Shown here one piece after another: positions 54,701 to 62,079 of a stretch of DNA of 64,000 bases. How positions within the stretch are numbered: the stretch's first letter is position 1; each line of letters opens with the position of its first letter. Source of the stretch: Streptomyces avicenniae (GTDB taxonomy: Bacteria > Actinomycetota > Actinomycetes > Streptomycetales > Streptomycetaceae); assembly GCF_000719135.1 (NCBI RefSeq), contig NZ_JOEK01000009.1:496001-560000 (forward strand), in the 5' to 3' direction. Both the position numbers and the translations under genes were made by a program. Below the pieces are notes generated by a model, which had not been told where the DNA came from, ran no database searches, and saw only the letters and a program-made list of their open reading frames with translations.

Positions 54701-55647
54701 GGCGTGTAGTCACGTCCGGTCAGGGTCAGGAAGGCCGTCTGGAGGCTGGGGGGTGTGGTGGTGGCGTCGCGGACGGTGAGCCCGGCGTCGGCGCCCGCGC
54801 GCAGGAGGTGGCCGAGGAGCCCGTCAGGGCGCGTGGTGCGCACGCGGACGGCGGGGCCTTCGACCGTCGTCTCGTGCGGGCCGCCGGGTATGCGGCGCAG
54901 GGCGTCGCGGAGCGGGGAGGCGTCGGCGTCGTACCGGACGGTGAGGACGGTCCGTGCGCCGCTGGCCGCCTTGATCGCCTCGGGGGTGTCGCAGGCGAGC
55001 AGCCGCCCGTGGTCGATCACGGCCAGGCGGTGGCACAGGGCCTCGGCCTCGTCCAGGTGGTGCGTGGTCAGCACGACGGTCTGCCCGGCGCCGTACAGTC
55101 CCCTGATGATCCGCCACAGGTCCTCGCGCGCCCGGGGATCGACCCCGGCGGTCGGCTCGTCGAGGAAGAGGACGTCAGGCAGGTGCATCAGCGCGCGGCC
55201 GATCATGACGCGGCGCGCCTGGCCGCCGGAGAGCTGGTGCACCCTGGCCCGGGCCTTGTCGGCGAGGCCGAACTGCTCAAGCACCTCGGCCGCGCGGCGC
55301 CTGGCGGCGGCGGCCGACAGGCCGAAGTAGCGGCCACGGAAGGCGAGGTTGTCCGCGACGGTGAGCGCGCGGTCGAGCGTGCCCGCCTGGGAGACCACGC
55401 CGATACGGGACTTGACGCCCACCGGGTCGGCGCCGACCTCGCGTCCGGCGACCCAGGCCCGTCCCGCGGTGGGGGTGACCAGCGTCGTCAGCATGCCGAT
55501 CGTGGTGGACTTCCCGGCGCCGTTCGCGCCGAGCAGGCCGAAGAACTCGCCCTGCGCGACGGTGAGATCGAGGCCGTGGACGGCGGCGCGGCCGTCGGGT
55601 GTGCCGGGGTGGACCTTGCGCAGGCCCTCCGTGCGGATGGCGTCCAT
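54697..55647 (-). CDS. ABC transporter ATP-binding protein (DrrA-like)
   Basis: 316 residues. Walker A GANGAGKST (40-48), signature LSGGQ (139-143), Walker B LFLDEP (160-165), followed by THHLDEAEALCHRLAVIDHG and a C-terminal DrrA-type extension ending TLQTAFLTLTGRDYTP. It couples ATP hydrolysis to the overlapping permease. It lies 29 bp after the MarR stop, so MarR, ATPase and permease form one transcript, most likely induced when MarR releases its operator. Confidence 0.93.
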   Translation of the reverse strand: MDAIRTEGLRKVHPGTPDGRAAVHGLDLTVAQGEFFGLLGANGAGKSTTIGMLTTLVTPTAGRAWVAGREVGADPVGVKSRIGVVSQAGTLDRALTVADNLAFRGRYFGLSAAAARRRAAEVLEQFGLADKARARVHQLSGGQARRVMIGRALMHLPDVLFLDEPTAGVDPRAREDLWRIIRGLYGAGQTVVLTTHHLDEAEALCHRLAVIDHGRLLACDTPEAIKAASGARTVLTVRYDADASPLRDALRRIPGGPHETTVEGPAVRVRTTRPDGLLGHLLRAGADAGLTVRDATTTPPSLQTAFLTLTGRDYTP

Positions 55648-55676
55648 GGGGTGCTCCAGGGGGATGGTCAGGGGGA

Positions 55677-56135
55677 TCAGGGGGGCGGGGTGCCGTGGCC
55701 GGGGAGCCCGGTCCCGCCGAGTCGGGTGAGCAGGGCGGACAGCGTGCCGATGTCCTGCGCGTCCCAGGGGGGCGCGGCGAAGATCTCGGCGGAGACCTGC
55801 CCCGCGGTGATGAGCATGTCGGCCAGGCGATCGCGGCCCGTGGGGGTCAGCACGGCGTAGGCGACGCGGGCGTCGCGCGCGTCCGTCTCGCGCGTGACGA
55901 GCCCGATGCGCTCCAGCGGGGCGAGGCCCCGGGTCACCCCGGAGGCGGTCAGCCCCAGCGCCTCGGCCAGGTCCACCCGCCGCATCCGGCCGCCGGGGGC
56001 CAGGGACAGCCGCAGCAGGGCCGTGAAGTCGGCCAGGCTCACCCCGTGCAGTCGGCCGAGGCTCGCGTCGAACCGTTTGACCAGGGCCGTCTGGGCCCGT
56101 ACGAGACGCAGCGACGCGTCCAGCGCATCCGTCAT
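55677..56135 (-). CDS. MarR-family transcriptional regulator
   Basis: 152 residues from the ATG at 56135, with AAGGAGG 5 nt upstream; a GTG 6 nt earlier would sit in the ribosome binding site. LRLVRAQTALVKRFDASLG and LADFTALLRLSLAPGGRMR open the winged-helix domain; VDLAEALGLTASGVTRGLAP is the recognition helix, and ERIGLVTRETDARDARVAYA the wing. Leads the exporter operon; its own upstream region holds two TTGACTCC(T/G)CAA palindromes, so it is likely autoregulated. Confidence 0.9.
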   Translation of the reverse strand: MTDALDASLRLVRAQTALVKRFDASLGRLHGVSLADFTALLRLSLAPGGRMRRVDLAEALGLTASGVTRGLAPLERIGLVTRETDARDARVAYAVLTPTGRDRLADMLITAGQVSAEIFAAPPWDAQDIGTLSALLTRLGGTGLPGHGTPPP

Positions 56136-56142
56136 TGCCACC

Positions 56143-56186
56143 TCCTTGACTCCTCAAGCATACCGCAAAGATTGCGGAGTCAAGGA
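56143..56186. promoter_or_regulatory. Two MarR-type operator palindromes in opposite orientation
   Basis: TTGACTCCTCAA (56146-56157) and TTGCGGAGTCAA (56172-56183, reverse complement TTGACTCCGCAA) are near-identical sites 26 bp apart. Together they form a long inverted repeat: TCCTTGACTCC (56143-56153) and GGAGTCAAGGA (56176-56186) match over 11 bp. They overlap the ribosome binding site and leader of the MarR gene and lie 40 bp upstream of the first FG-GAP promoter. Confidence 0.7.
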
Positions 56187-56221
56187 TCTCCTGGGACAGC
56201 AGGTCAAAGCAGTCAAGGGGA

Positions 56222-56278
56222 GTGACAGGAGGGTCCCCAACTGATCTAATCCGACCGGGGATTCATCAATTCTTCACT
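56222..56278 (+). promoter_or_regulatory. Promoter GTGACA-N17-TCTAAT and PHO-box-like direct repeats, unit 1
   Basis: GTGACA (56222-56227) and TCTAAT (56245-56250) form a housekeeping-type promoter with 17-bp spacing. Downstream, ATTCATC (56261-56267) and CTTCACT (56272-56278) are 11-bp direct repeats like the GTTCACC units bound by PhoP. The same arrangement recurs at 57848-57904 and 59661-59717. Confidence 0.6.
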
Positions 56279-56291
56279 CTGGGGAGGAAAT

Positions 56292-57740
56292 GTGAGGGCA
56301 CGTGTGAGCCGCACCACCACGCGTGGAGCGTTGTGCGGGCTGCTGACCTGCGGCGTGGTCGCGGGGATGATGGGACCGGCCGCCGCGGCGGACCGGGCAC
56401 CCGTCGTGGACTTCAACGGCGACGGTTACGAGGACATCGCCTCGGGCGCCGTCTGGGCGACCGTCGGCGGACGGCTCGACGCCGGGGCGGTGACCGTCCT
56501 CTACGGCGCGAAGGGCGGCGTCTCCGAGGGGCGCCGGGCCATCGTGCACCAGGGCTCCCCCGGCGTCCCTGGCGCCGTGGAGGCGGACGACAACTTCGGC
56601 AGCGCGCTGGCGGCTGCCGACCTGGACGGCGACGGCTACACCGACCTGGCCGTCTCCTCCGTCGGCGAGGACATCGCCGGTGCGCAGGACGTCGGGGCGG
56701 TGACCGTCCTGTGGGGCAGCCGTTCCGGCCTGTCGGGCGGGACGGCCCTGTGGCAGGCGCCCGACCTGGAGGAGCTGAGCTACTTCGGTTCCGACGTGGC
56801 GTCGGGCGACTTCGACGGTGACGGCAACATCGACCTGACCGTGACGGCCTGGCAGAGCACCCACACCTACTACGGCTCCTTCGACCGCGCCACCGGCCCG
56901 GCCTCGACCGTCCAGGAGCCCTTCGGCTCCGACTGGTCGGTCTTCGCGGGCGACCTGGACGGCGACGGCGACGCCGAGCGCTTCTACCCGTACGCGTCCG
57001 ACGGCGGCTTCGGCGTCGATATCTCCTACCAGGACTGGGACGGCGACCACGACGTCCGGCGCACGCTGGACGGCGCCGCGGGCGACGTGGGCGCGGTCGG
57101 CGACGTGAACGGCGACGGCTACGACGACCTCGTCCTCGGCGACTGGACCGACGGCGGCCGGATCTCCGTGTGGCACGGCGGCCCGGACGGGCCCGACCCC
57201 GACCAGACCCCGACCGTCATCGACCAGAACTCCCCCGGCGTCCCGGGCGCGACCGAGACGGACGACGGGTTCGGCGAGTTCGTCTCGGTCGGCGACGTCA
57301 ACGGCGACGGCTACGCAGACGCCGCCGTGGGCACGCCGGGCGAGGACGTCGGCCCGGCCGAGGACGCGGGCATGGTGACCGTCCTGTACGGCTCGGCGAC
57401 CGGGCTGAGCGGCCGGGGCTCCCAGGCGTTCACGCAGGAGGTCGCCGGGGTCCCCGGCGCGCCCGAGCAGTGGGACGCCTTCGGCGTCGCCGTGACGCTG
57501 CGGGACGTGACCGGCGACGGCCGGGCCGACCTCCTGGCGGGCGTGCCCGGGGAGAACCTCTACGGCGGGGTGGCCTACCTGCGCGCCACCGCCTCCGGCG
57601 TCACGACCAGCGGATCGCTGCTGATCACCGCCCGCGACGTGGGCCTCGAAGGCTACGCCGGGCTCGGCTACTCCACGGACACCGGCGCCGCGCGCACCGG
57701 CCCGTACGGCGACGCCGCCACGGCACGCACCGCCTCCTGA
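56292..57740 (+). CDS. Secreted FG-GAP/VCBS beta-propeller protein, tandem copy 1
   Basis: 482 residues. A Sec signal peptide (1 to about 32, ending PAAAADRA) precedes about seven FG-GAP repeats with Ca2+-binding DxDGDG loops (FNGDGYEDI, LDGDGYTDL, FDGDGNIDL, LDGDGDAERF, VNGDGYDDL, VNGDGYADA, VTGDGRADL), forming one integrin-alpha-like seven-bladed propeller. It has no catalytic domain. Likely an extracellular or wall-associated binding protein. Start: the GTG at 56292 is conserved in all three tandem copies, whereas the overlapping ATG-like codon here would stop immediately. GGGGAGG lies 4 nt upstream. Closest in sequence to copy 3. Confidence 0.87.
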   Translation: MRARVSRTTTRGALCGLLTCGVVAGMMGPAAAADRAPVVDFNGDGYEDIASGAVWATVGGRLDAGAVTVLYGAKGGVSEGRRAIVHQGSPGVPGAVEADDNFGSALAAADLDGDGYTDLAVSSVGEDIAGAQDVGAVTVLWGSRSGLSGGTALWQAPDLEELSYFGSDVASGDFDGDGNIDLTVTAWQSTHTYYGSFDRATGPASTVQEPFGSDWSVFAGDLDGDGDAERFYPYASDGGFGVDISYQDWDGDHDVRRTLDGAAGDVGAVGDVNGDGYDDLVLGDWTDGGRISVWHGGPDGPDPDQTPTVIDQNSPGVPGATETDDGFGEFVSVGDVNGDGYADAAVGTPGEDVGPAEDAGMVTVLYGSATGLSGRGSQAFTQEVAGVPGAPEQWDAFGVAVTLRDVTGDGRADLLAGVPGENLYGGVAYLRATASGVTTSGSLLITARDVGLEGYAGLGYSTDTGAARTGPYGDAATARTAS

Positions 57741-57761
57741 CCGACCGCCTCCTGACCGACC

Positions 57762-57801
57762 GCCGCCGACGCCCGACGCTCCCCCGTCGGGCGTCGGCGG
57801 C
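57762..57801 (+). terminator. 16-bp perfect hairpin terminator, unit 1
   Basis: GCCGCCGACGCCCGAC (57762-57777) pairs fully with GTCGGGCGTCGGCGGC (57786-57801) around loop GCTCCCCC. The same loop and stem design follows the other two FG-GAP genes. Confidence 0.85.
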
Positions 57802-57847
57802 GCCGTCGTTCCGGCGCGCCGTCCTCACGGGCCACCCCGGGAATCGG

Positions 57848-57904
57848 GTGACAGGCGATGAACCAACTGGTCTAATCCCAGAGGGGATTCATCAATTCTT
57901 CACC
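57848..57904 (+). promoter_or_regulatory. Promoter GTGACA-N17-TCTAAT and PHO-box-like direct repeats, unit 2
   Basis: GTGACA (57848-57853), TCTAAT (57871-57876), then ATTCATC (57887-57893) and CTTCACC (57898-57904), again 11 bp apart, followed by a GGGGAGG ribosome binding site. Confidence 0.6.
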
Positions 57905-57917
57905 CTGGGGAGGGGCA

Positions 57918-59348
57918 GTGATGAGACGTGCGTGCCGTGGTGTCGCGCGGGGAACGCTGAGTGGATTGCTGGTGTGCGGGGTGCTCGTGGGGGCGGCGGG
58001 ACCGGCCTCCGCGCGGGCGGCGGGTACGCCGGTGGTGGACTTCGACGGCGACGGCTGGGCCGATGTCGTGATCGGGGCCGACCAGGCGACGGTCGGCGGC
58101 CATGAGGCGGCGGGGGCGGTGGTCGTCCTGTACGGCGCACCAGGCGGTGTCACGGCGACGCGGCGCGCCGTCCTGCACCAGGGCTCGCCCGGGGTCCCGG
58201 GCGCGGTCGAGGAGCTGGACACCTTCGGCAGCGCCCTGACCAGCGCCGATCTGGACGGTGACGGCTACACCGACCTGGCCGTCTCCTCCCTCGGTGAGGA
58301 CATCGCCGGGGCGCTGGACGTGGGCGGCGTCACCGTGCTGTGGGGCGGCCCTGCGGGGCTCTCCGGCGGCACGGCGCTGTGGCAGTCGCCGTGGCTGGGC
58401 GAGCTGGCCATGCTGGGCGCGGGCCTGGCGTCGGGCGACTTCGACGGGGACGGGTGGCAGGACGTCACCGTGACCGGCTGGCACGGCACCCACACGTACT
58501 ACGGGCCGTTCGACCGCGTCGCCGGGGCGGCCACGAACGTGGACGAGCCGTTCGGCTCGCAGTGGACCACCTTCGCCGGGGACCTGGACGGCGACGGGGA
58601 CGGGGAGCGGTACTACCCGTACACGACCGAGGAGGACCGGGCCGGCACGATCGTCTACCAGGACTGGGAGGACGGCGACGACGTCCGGTACACCCTCGAT
58701 GCGGCGGACGGCGACGCGGGCGCGGTCGGCGACGTGGACGGCGACGGCTACGACGACCTCGTCCTCGGGGACTACCTCACCGACGGCGGCCGGATCTCCG
58801 TCTGGCGCGGCGGCCCTGACGGCCCCGACCCCGACCAGACCCCGACCGTGATCGACCAGGACTCGCCCGGCGTGCCGGGCGGGACCGAGGACTACGACGG
58901 GTTCGGGCTGTCCGTCGCGGTCGGTGACGTCAACGGCGACGGCTACGCGGACGCCGCCGTCGGCACGCCGGGCGAGGACGTCGGCCGGGCCCGTGACGCC
59001 GGGATGGTGACCGTCCTGTACGGCTCGCCCTCCGGGCTGAGCGGGCAGGGCGCGCAGGCGTTCACGCAGGACGTGGCCGGGCTGCCGGGAGCGGCGGAGT
59101 CGTCGGACTCCTTCGGCCTCTCCGTGTCACTGCGCGACGTGACGGGGGACGGCAGGGCCGACCTCCTCGCGGGCGTCCCCGGCGAGAACGGCTACGGCGC
59201 CGTCGCCTGGCTGCGCGCCACGGCCTCCGGCGTCACGACCGGCGGATCGCTGCTGATCAGCGCCCGCGACGCGGGCCTCGCCGGGAACAGCGGCCTCGGC
59301 TACGCCGTGGACTCCGGCCAGGTGCGCACCGGCCCGTACGGCGGGTGA
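57918..59348 (+). CDS. Secreted FG-GAP/VCBS beta-propeller protein, tandem copy 2
   Basis: 476 residues from the GTG shared by all copies. A signal peptide ends near PASARAAG; the same seven FG-GAP blades follow (FDGDGWADV, LDGDGYTDL, FDGDGWQDV, LDGDGDGERY, VDGDGYDDL, VNGDGYADA, VTGDGRADL). It differs from copies 1 and 3 in blade 3 (WLGELAMLGAGLAS in place of EELSYFG) and near the end (AGLAGNSGLGYAVDSG), and is the most diverged of the three. Its 59349-59730 downstream region holds a terminator, a broken hydrolase copy and the next promoter. Confidence 0.87.
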   Translation: MMRRACRGVARGTLSGLLVCGVLVGAAGPASARAAGTPVVDFDGDGWADVVIGADQATVGGHEAAGAVVVLYGAPGGVTATRRAVLHQGSPGVPGAVEELDTFGSALTSADLDGDGYTDLAVSSLGEDIAGALDVGGVTVLWGGPAGLSGGTALWQSPWLGELAMLGAGLASGDFDGDGWQDVTVTGWHGTHTYYGPFDRVAGAATNVDEPFGSQWTTFAGDLDGDGDGERYYPYTTEEDRAGTIVYQDWEDGDDVRYTLDAADGDAGAVGDVDGDGYDDLVLGDYLTDGGRISVWRGGPDGPDPDQTPTVIDQDSPGVPGGTEDYDGFGLSVAVGDVNGDGYADAAVGTPGEDVGRARDAGMVTVLYGSPSGLSGQGAQAFTQDVAGLPGAAESSDSFGLSVSLRDVTGDGRADLLAGVPGENGYGAVAWLRATASGVTTGGSLLISARDAGLAGNSGLGYAVDSGQVRTGPYGG

Positions 59349-59356
59349 CCGACCGC

Positions 59357-59396
59357 GCCGCCGGTGTCTGACGCTCCCCCGTCGGGCGCTGGCGGC
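59357..59396 (+). terminator. Hairpin terminator, unit 2
   Basis: GCCGCCGGTGTCTGAC (59357-59372) pairs with GTCGGGCGCTGGCGGC (59381-59396) with a few G-U or mismatched positions around loop GCTCCCCC. Confidence 0.8.
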
Positions 59397-59430
59397 GCTG
59401 TCGTCCCGGACGGACGGCGGGCCGTCGCCG

Positions 59431-59600
59431 TCCTCAAGTCCTGACAGCACCTCGGCGAGGCGGTCGGCGAAGGCGGCGGGGTGCTTGGCGTGGCCGACGT
59501 GCCCGCCGGGGAACAGGGCGAGGTCCCGGCCGAGCCGCCCGAACAGCCACCGGACACCCGCGCGGAGCCGCCGGACGGCGCGAGGTGGGTGAGCGGAGGC
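59431..59600 (-). pseudogene. Internally deleted remnant of the alpha/beta-hydrolase gene
   Basis: 59431-59538 is nearly identical to the 3' end of the intact hydrolase at 61284-61391 (encoding the FPGGHVGYAKHPAAFADRLA region). It then jumps to a copy of the 61778-61820 segment around THLAPSGG and GSCSGG. About 390 bp in between are missing, and neither end of the gene is present. The remnant lies at the same position relative to FG-GAP copy 2 as the intact gene does to copy 3, so an FG-GAP plus hydrolase unit was duplicated and one hydrolase decayed. Confidence 0.75.
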
Positions 59601-59660
59601 GGCGCGGGCGTGCGGAGTCGAGGAGCGCGCAAGGTGACGGGGCGTGATGCCGGGGAGGCC

Positions 59661-59717
59661 GTGACAGACGACCGGCCAACTGATCTAATCTCACGGGGGA
59701 TTCACCAATTTTTCACC
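59661..59717 (+). promoter_or_regulatory. Promoter GTGACA-N17-TCTAAT and PHO-box-like direct repeats, unit 3
   Basis: GTGACA (59661-59666), TCTAAT (59684-59689), then ATTCACC (59700-59706) and TTTCACC (59711-59717). This unit has two exact TTCACC cores 11 bp apart, the closest to a PhoP box. Confidence 0.62.
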
Positions 59718-59730
59718 CTGGGGAGGGAAC

Positions 59731-61173
59731 GTGATGACACACGTGCGCCGTCATGCCGCGCGAGGGGCGCTGAGCGGAGTGCTGGCCTGCGCAGTGGTCG
59801 CGGCGATGGCGGGACCGGCCGCCGCAGAGCCCGTGGCACCGGTCGTGGACTTCAACGGCGACGGTCGGCAGGACATCGCCTCGGGCGCCGTCTGGGCGAC
59901 CGTCGGCGGACAGCTGGACGCAGGAGCCGTGACCGTGCTCTACGGCGCGTCGGGCGGTGTCTCCGAGACGCGCAGGACCGTCGTGCACCAAGGTTCGCCC
60001 GGCGTCCCTGGCGCCGTGGAGGAGGGGGACTACTTCGGCAGCGCGCTGGCGGCTGCCGACCTGGACGGCGACGGCTACACGGACCTGGCCGTGTCCGCGG
60101 TCGGCGAGGACATCGCGGGCGCGCAGGACGTCGGCGCGGTCACCGTGCTGTGGGGCGGCCCGGCCGGTCTCTCCGGCGGCACGGCGCTGTGGCAGTCGCC
60201 CGCGCTGGAGGAGCTGAGCTACTTCGGCGCGGACGTGGCCTCGGGCGACTTCGACGGCGACGGCCACATCGACGTCACCGCCACGGCCTGGCAGGGCACG
60301 CACACCTGGTACGGCCCGTTCGACCGCGCCACGGGGGCGGCCACGAACGTGGAGGAGCCGTTCGGCTCCGACTGGGCCACCTTCACGGGCGACCTCGACG
60401 GCGACGGCGACGCCGAGCGGTTCTATCCGTACCCGACCGAGGGGAACCCGGACGGCATCGCCTACCAGGACTGGGAGGACGGCAGCGCCGTCACCCGCAC
60501 CCTCGACGGGGCGGTGGGCGACGCGGGCGCGGTCGGCGACGTGGACGGGGACGGGTACGACGACCTCGTCCTCGGGGACTGGATCGACGGCGGCCGGATC
60601 TCCGTGTGGCACGGCGGCCCCGAGGGGCCCGACCCCGACCAGACCCCGACCGTCATCGACCAGGACTCGCCCGGTGTGCCGGGCGGGACCGAGACGGACG
60701 ACGGGTTCGGCGAGTTCGTCTCGGTCGCGGACGTCAACGGTGACGGCTACGCCGACGCCGCTGTCGGCACGCCGGGCGAGGACGTCGGCCAGGCCGAGGA
60801 CGCCGGGATGGTGACCGTCCTGTACGGCTCGCCCTCCGGGCTGAGCGGCGCCGGCTCCCAGGCGTTCACGCAGGAGGTGGCCGGGGTGCCCGGCGCGGCG
60901 GAGACGTGGGACGGCTTCGGCGTCGCCGTGTCGCTGCGCGACGTGACGGGGGACGGCAGGGCCGACCTCCTGGCGGGCGTGCCCGGGGAGAACCTCTACG
61001 GCGCGGTGGCCTACCTGCGCGCCACCGCCACCGGCGTCACGGGCACCGGCTCGGTGCTGATCAGCGCCCGTGACGTGGGCCTCGAAGGGTACGCCGGGCT
61101 CGGCTTCTCGACGGACACCGGCGCCGCGCGCACCGGCCCGTACGGCGACGCCGCCGCCGCCCGCGCCTCCTGA
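59731..61173 (+). CDS. Secreted FG-GAP/VCBS beta-propeller protein, tandem copy 3
   Basis: 480 residues, GTG start, signal peptide ending near PAAAEPVA. Same seven-bladed FG-GAP design (FNGDGRQDI, LDGDGYTDL, FDGDGHIDV, LDGDGDAERF, VDGDGYDDL, VNGDGYADA, VTGDGRADL). Most segments match copy 1 (LEELSYFG, DVGLEGYAGLG), while ATNVEEPFGS and SPSGLSG match copy 2, so it is a mosaic, pointing to gene conversion. Ends convergent with the intact hydrolase, sharing its terminator hairpin. Confidence 0.87.
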   Translation: MMTHVRRHAARGALSGVLACAVVAAMAGPAAAEPVAPVVDFNGDGRQDIASGAVWATVGGQLDAGAVTVLYGASGGVSETRRTVVHQGSPGVPGAVEEGDYFGSALAAADLDGDGYTDLAVSAVGEDIAGAQDVGAVTVLWGGPAGLSGGTALWQSPALEELSYFGADVASGDFDGDGHIDVTATAWQGTHTWYGPFDRATGAATNVEEPFGSDWATFTGDLDGDGDAERFYPYPTEGNPDGIAYQDWEDGSAVTRTLDGAVGDAGAVGDVDGDGYDDLVLGDWIDGGRISVWHGGPEGPDPDQTPTVIDQDSPGVPGGTETDDGFGEFVSVADVNGDGYADAAVGTPGEDVGQAEDAGMVTVLYGSPSGLSGAGSQAFTQEVAGVPGAAETWDGFGVAVSLRDVTGDGRADLLAGVPGENLYGAVAYLRATATGVTGTGSVLISARDVGLEGYAGLGFSTDTGAARTGPYGDAAAARAS

Positions 61174-61181
61174 CCGCCCGC

Positions 61182-61221
61182 GCCGCCGGTGCCTGACGCT
61201 CCCCCGTCAGGCGCTGGCGGC
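61182..61221. terminator. Hairpin terminator, unit 3, between convergent genes
   Basis: GCCGCCGGTGCCTGAC (61182-61197) and GTCAGGCGCTGGCGGC (61206-61221) pair around loop GCTCCCCC. The right arm is inside the last codons of the hydrolase gene on the other strand, so it may serve both. Confidence 0.78.
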
Positions 61222-62079
61222 GCCGTCGCGGACGGGATCGGTGCCCACCGTGCCGGGCGACTCGGCCGAGGACGGGCGGCCGTCCTCAAGTCCGGACAGC
61301 ACCTCGGCGAGGCGGTCGGCGAAGGCGGCGGGGTGCTTGGCGTAGCCGACGTGGCCGCCGGGGAACAGGGCGAGGTCCCGGCCGAGCCGCTGGGCGAGGA
61401 CGACCGCGGGGCGGTGCACGGTCTGTCCCCGCGACGTGTGTCCCCCCGCGACGGCGACGCGGCGCCGCGTACGGGCGAGCGCGCCGAGGTCGGGCCGGTG
61501 GCGGGCGAACGGCCGGACGACGTGCGCCAGGAAGAAGGCCGTGTTGTCCCGCTCCTCGGGCAGCACGGGCGCGGGCCGCCCGCCGAAGATCACGCTCAGC
61601 CTGCGCATGGCCGCCGGGATGCCCTCGCGCACGGACAGGGCGTGCACCTCGTCGAAGAGCGCCAGGTGTTCGGCCGCGTCGGGCAACAGCAGCATGGCGG
61701 GCGGCTCGTGCACGACGAGCGGCCCCACCGCCTCCGGGTACCGCGCGGCCAGCGCCATCGCGACCAGCCCGCCCGAGCAGCTGCCGAAGACCCGCACGGG
61801 GCCGCCGGACGGCGCGAGGTGGGTGAGGAGCCGGTGGGCGTCCTCCGCGTGCGTCTCGATGAACTGGTCGCACGGCGGCCCGTCGAGCGGGCTGCGCGAG
61901 TAGCCCCGCGCGTCGTAGGAGAGGACGCGGTAGCGGTCGGCGAGGGCGTCGGCCAGGCCCGTGAACACGGCGGCGTCCGAGTTGCCGCCCGCGATGAGCA
62001 GCAGCGGCGGCCCGGCGCCGCGCGTCTCGTGGTACAGCCGGGCGCCGGGGACGGCGAGCGTGCCGGTGACGGGGGTCAT
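61207..62079 (-). CDS. Alpha/beta-fold hydrolase
   Basis: 290 residues. GPPLLLIAGGNSDAAVF carries the oxyanion strand, LSYDARGYSRSPLDGP follows, the nucleophile elbow is GSCSGG with S102, and the catalytic His is in FPGGHVGYAKHP near 254. It resembles Streptomyces epoxide-hydrolase or lactonase-like alpha/beta hydrolases; the substrate is unknown. Its start overlaps the stop of the upstream glycosyltransferase-like gene (ATGA), so the two act together. A decayed copy lies at 59431-59600. Confidence 0.87.
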   Translation of the reverse strand: MTPVTGTLAVPGARLYHETRGAGPPLLLIAGGNSDAAVFTGLADALADRYRVLSYDARGYSRSPLDGPPCDQFIETHAEDAHRLLTHLAPSGGPVRVFGSCSGGLVAMALAARYPEAVGPLVVHEPPAMLLLPDAAEHLALFDEVHALSVREGIPAAMRRLSVIFGGRPAPVLPEERDNTAFFLAHVVRPFARHRPDLGALARTRRRVAVAGGHTSRGQTVHRPAVVLAQRLGRDLALFPGGHVGYAKHPAAFADRLAEVLSGLEDGRPSSAESPGTVGTDPVRDGAASA

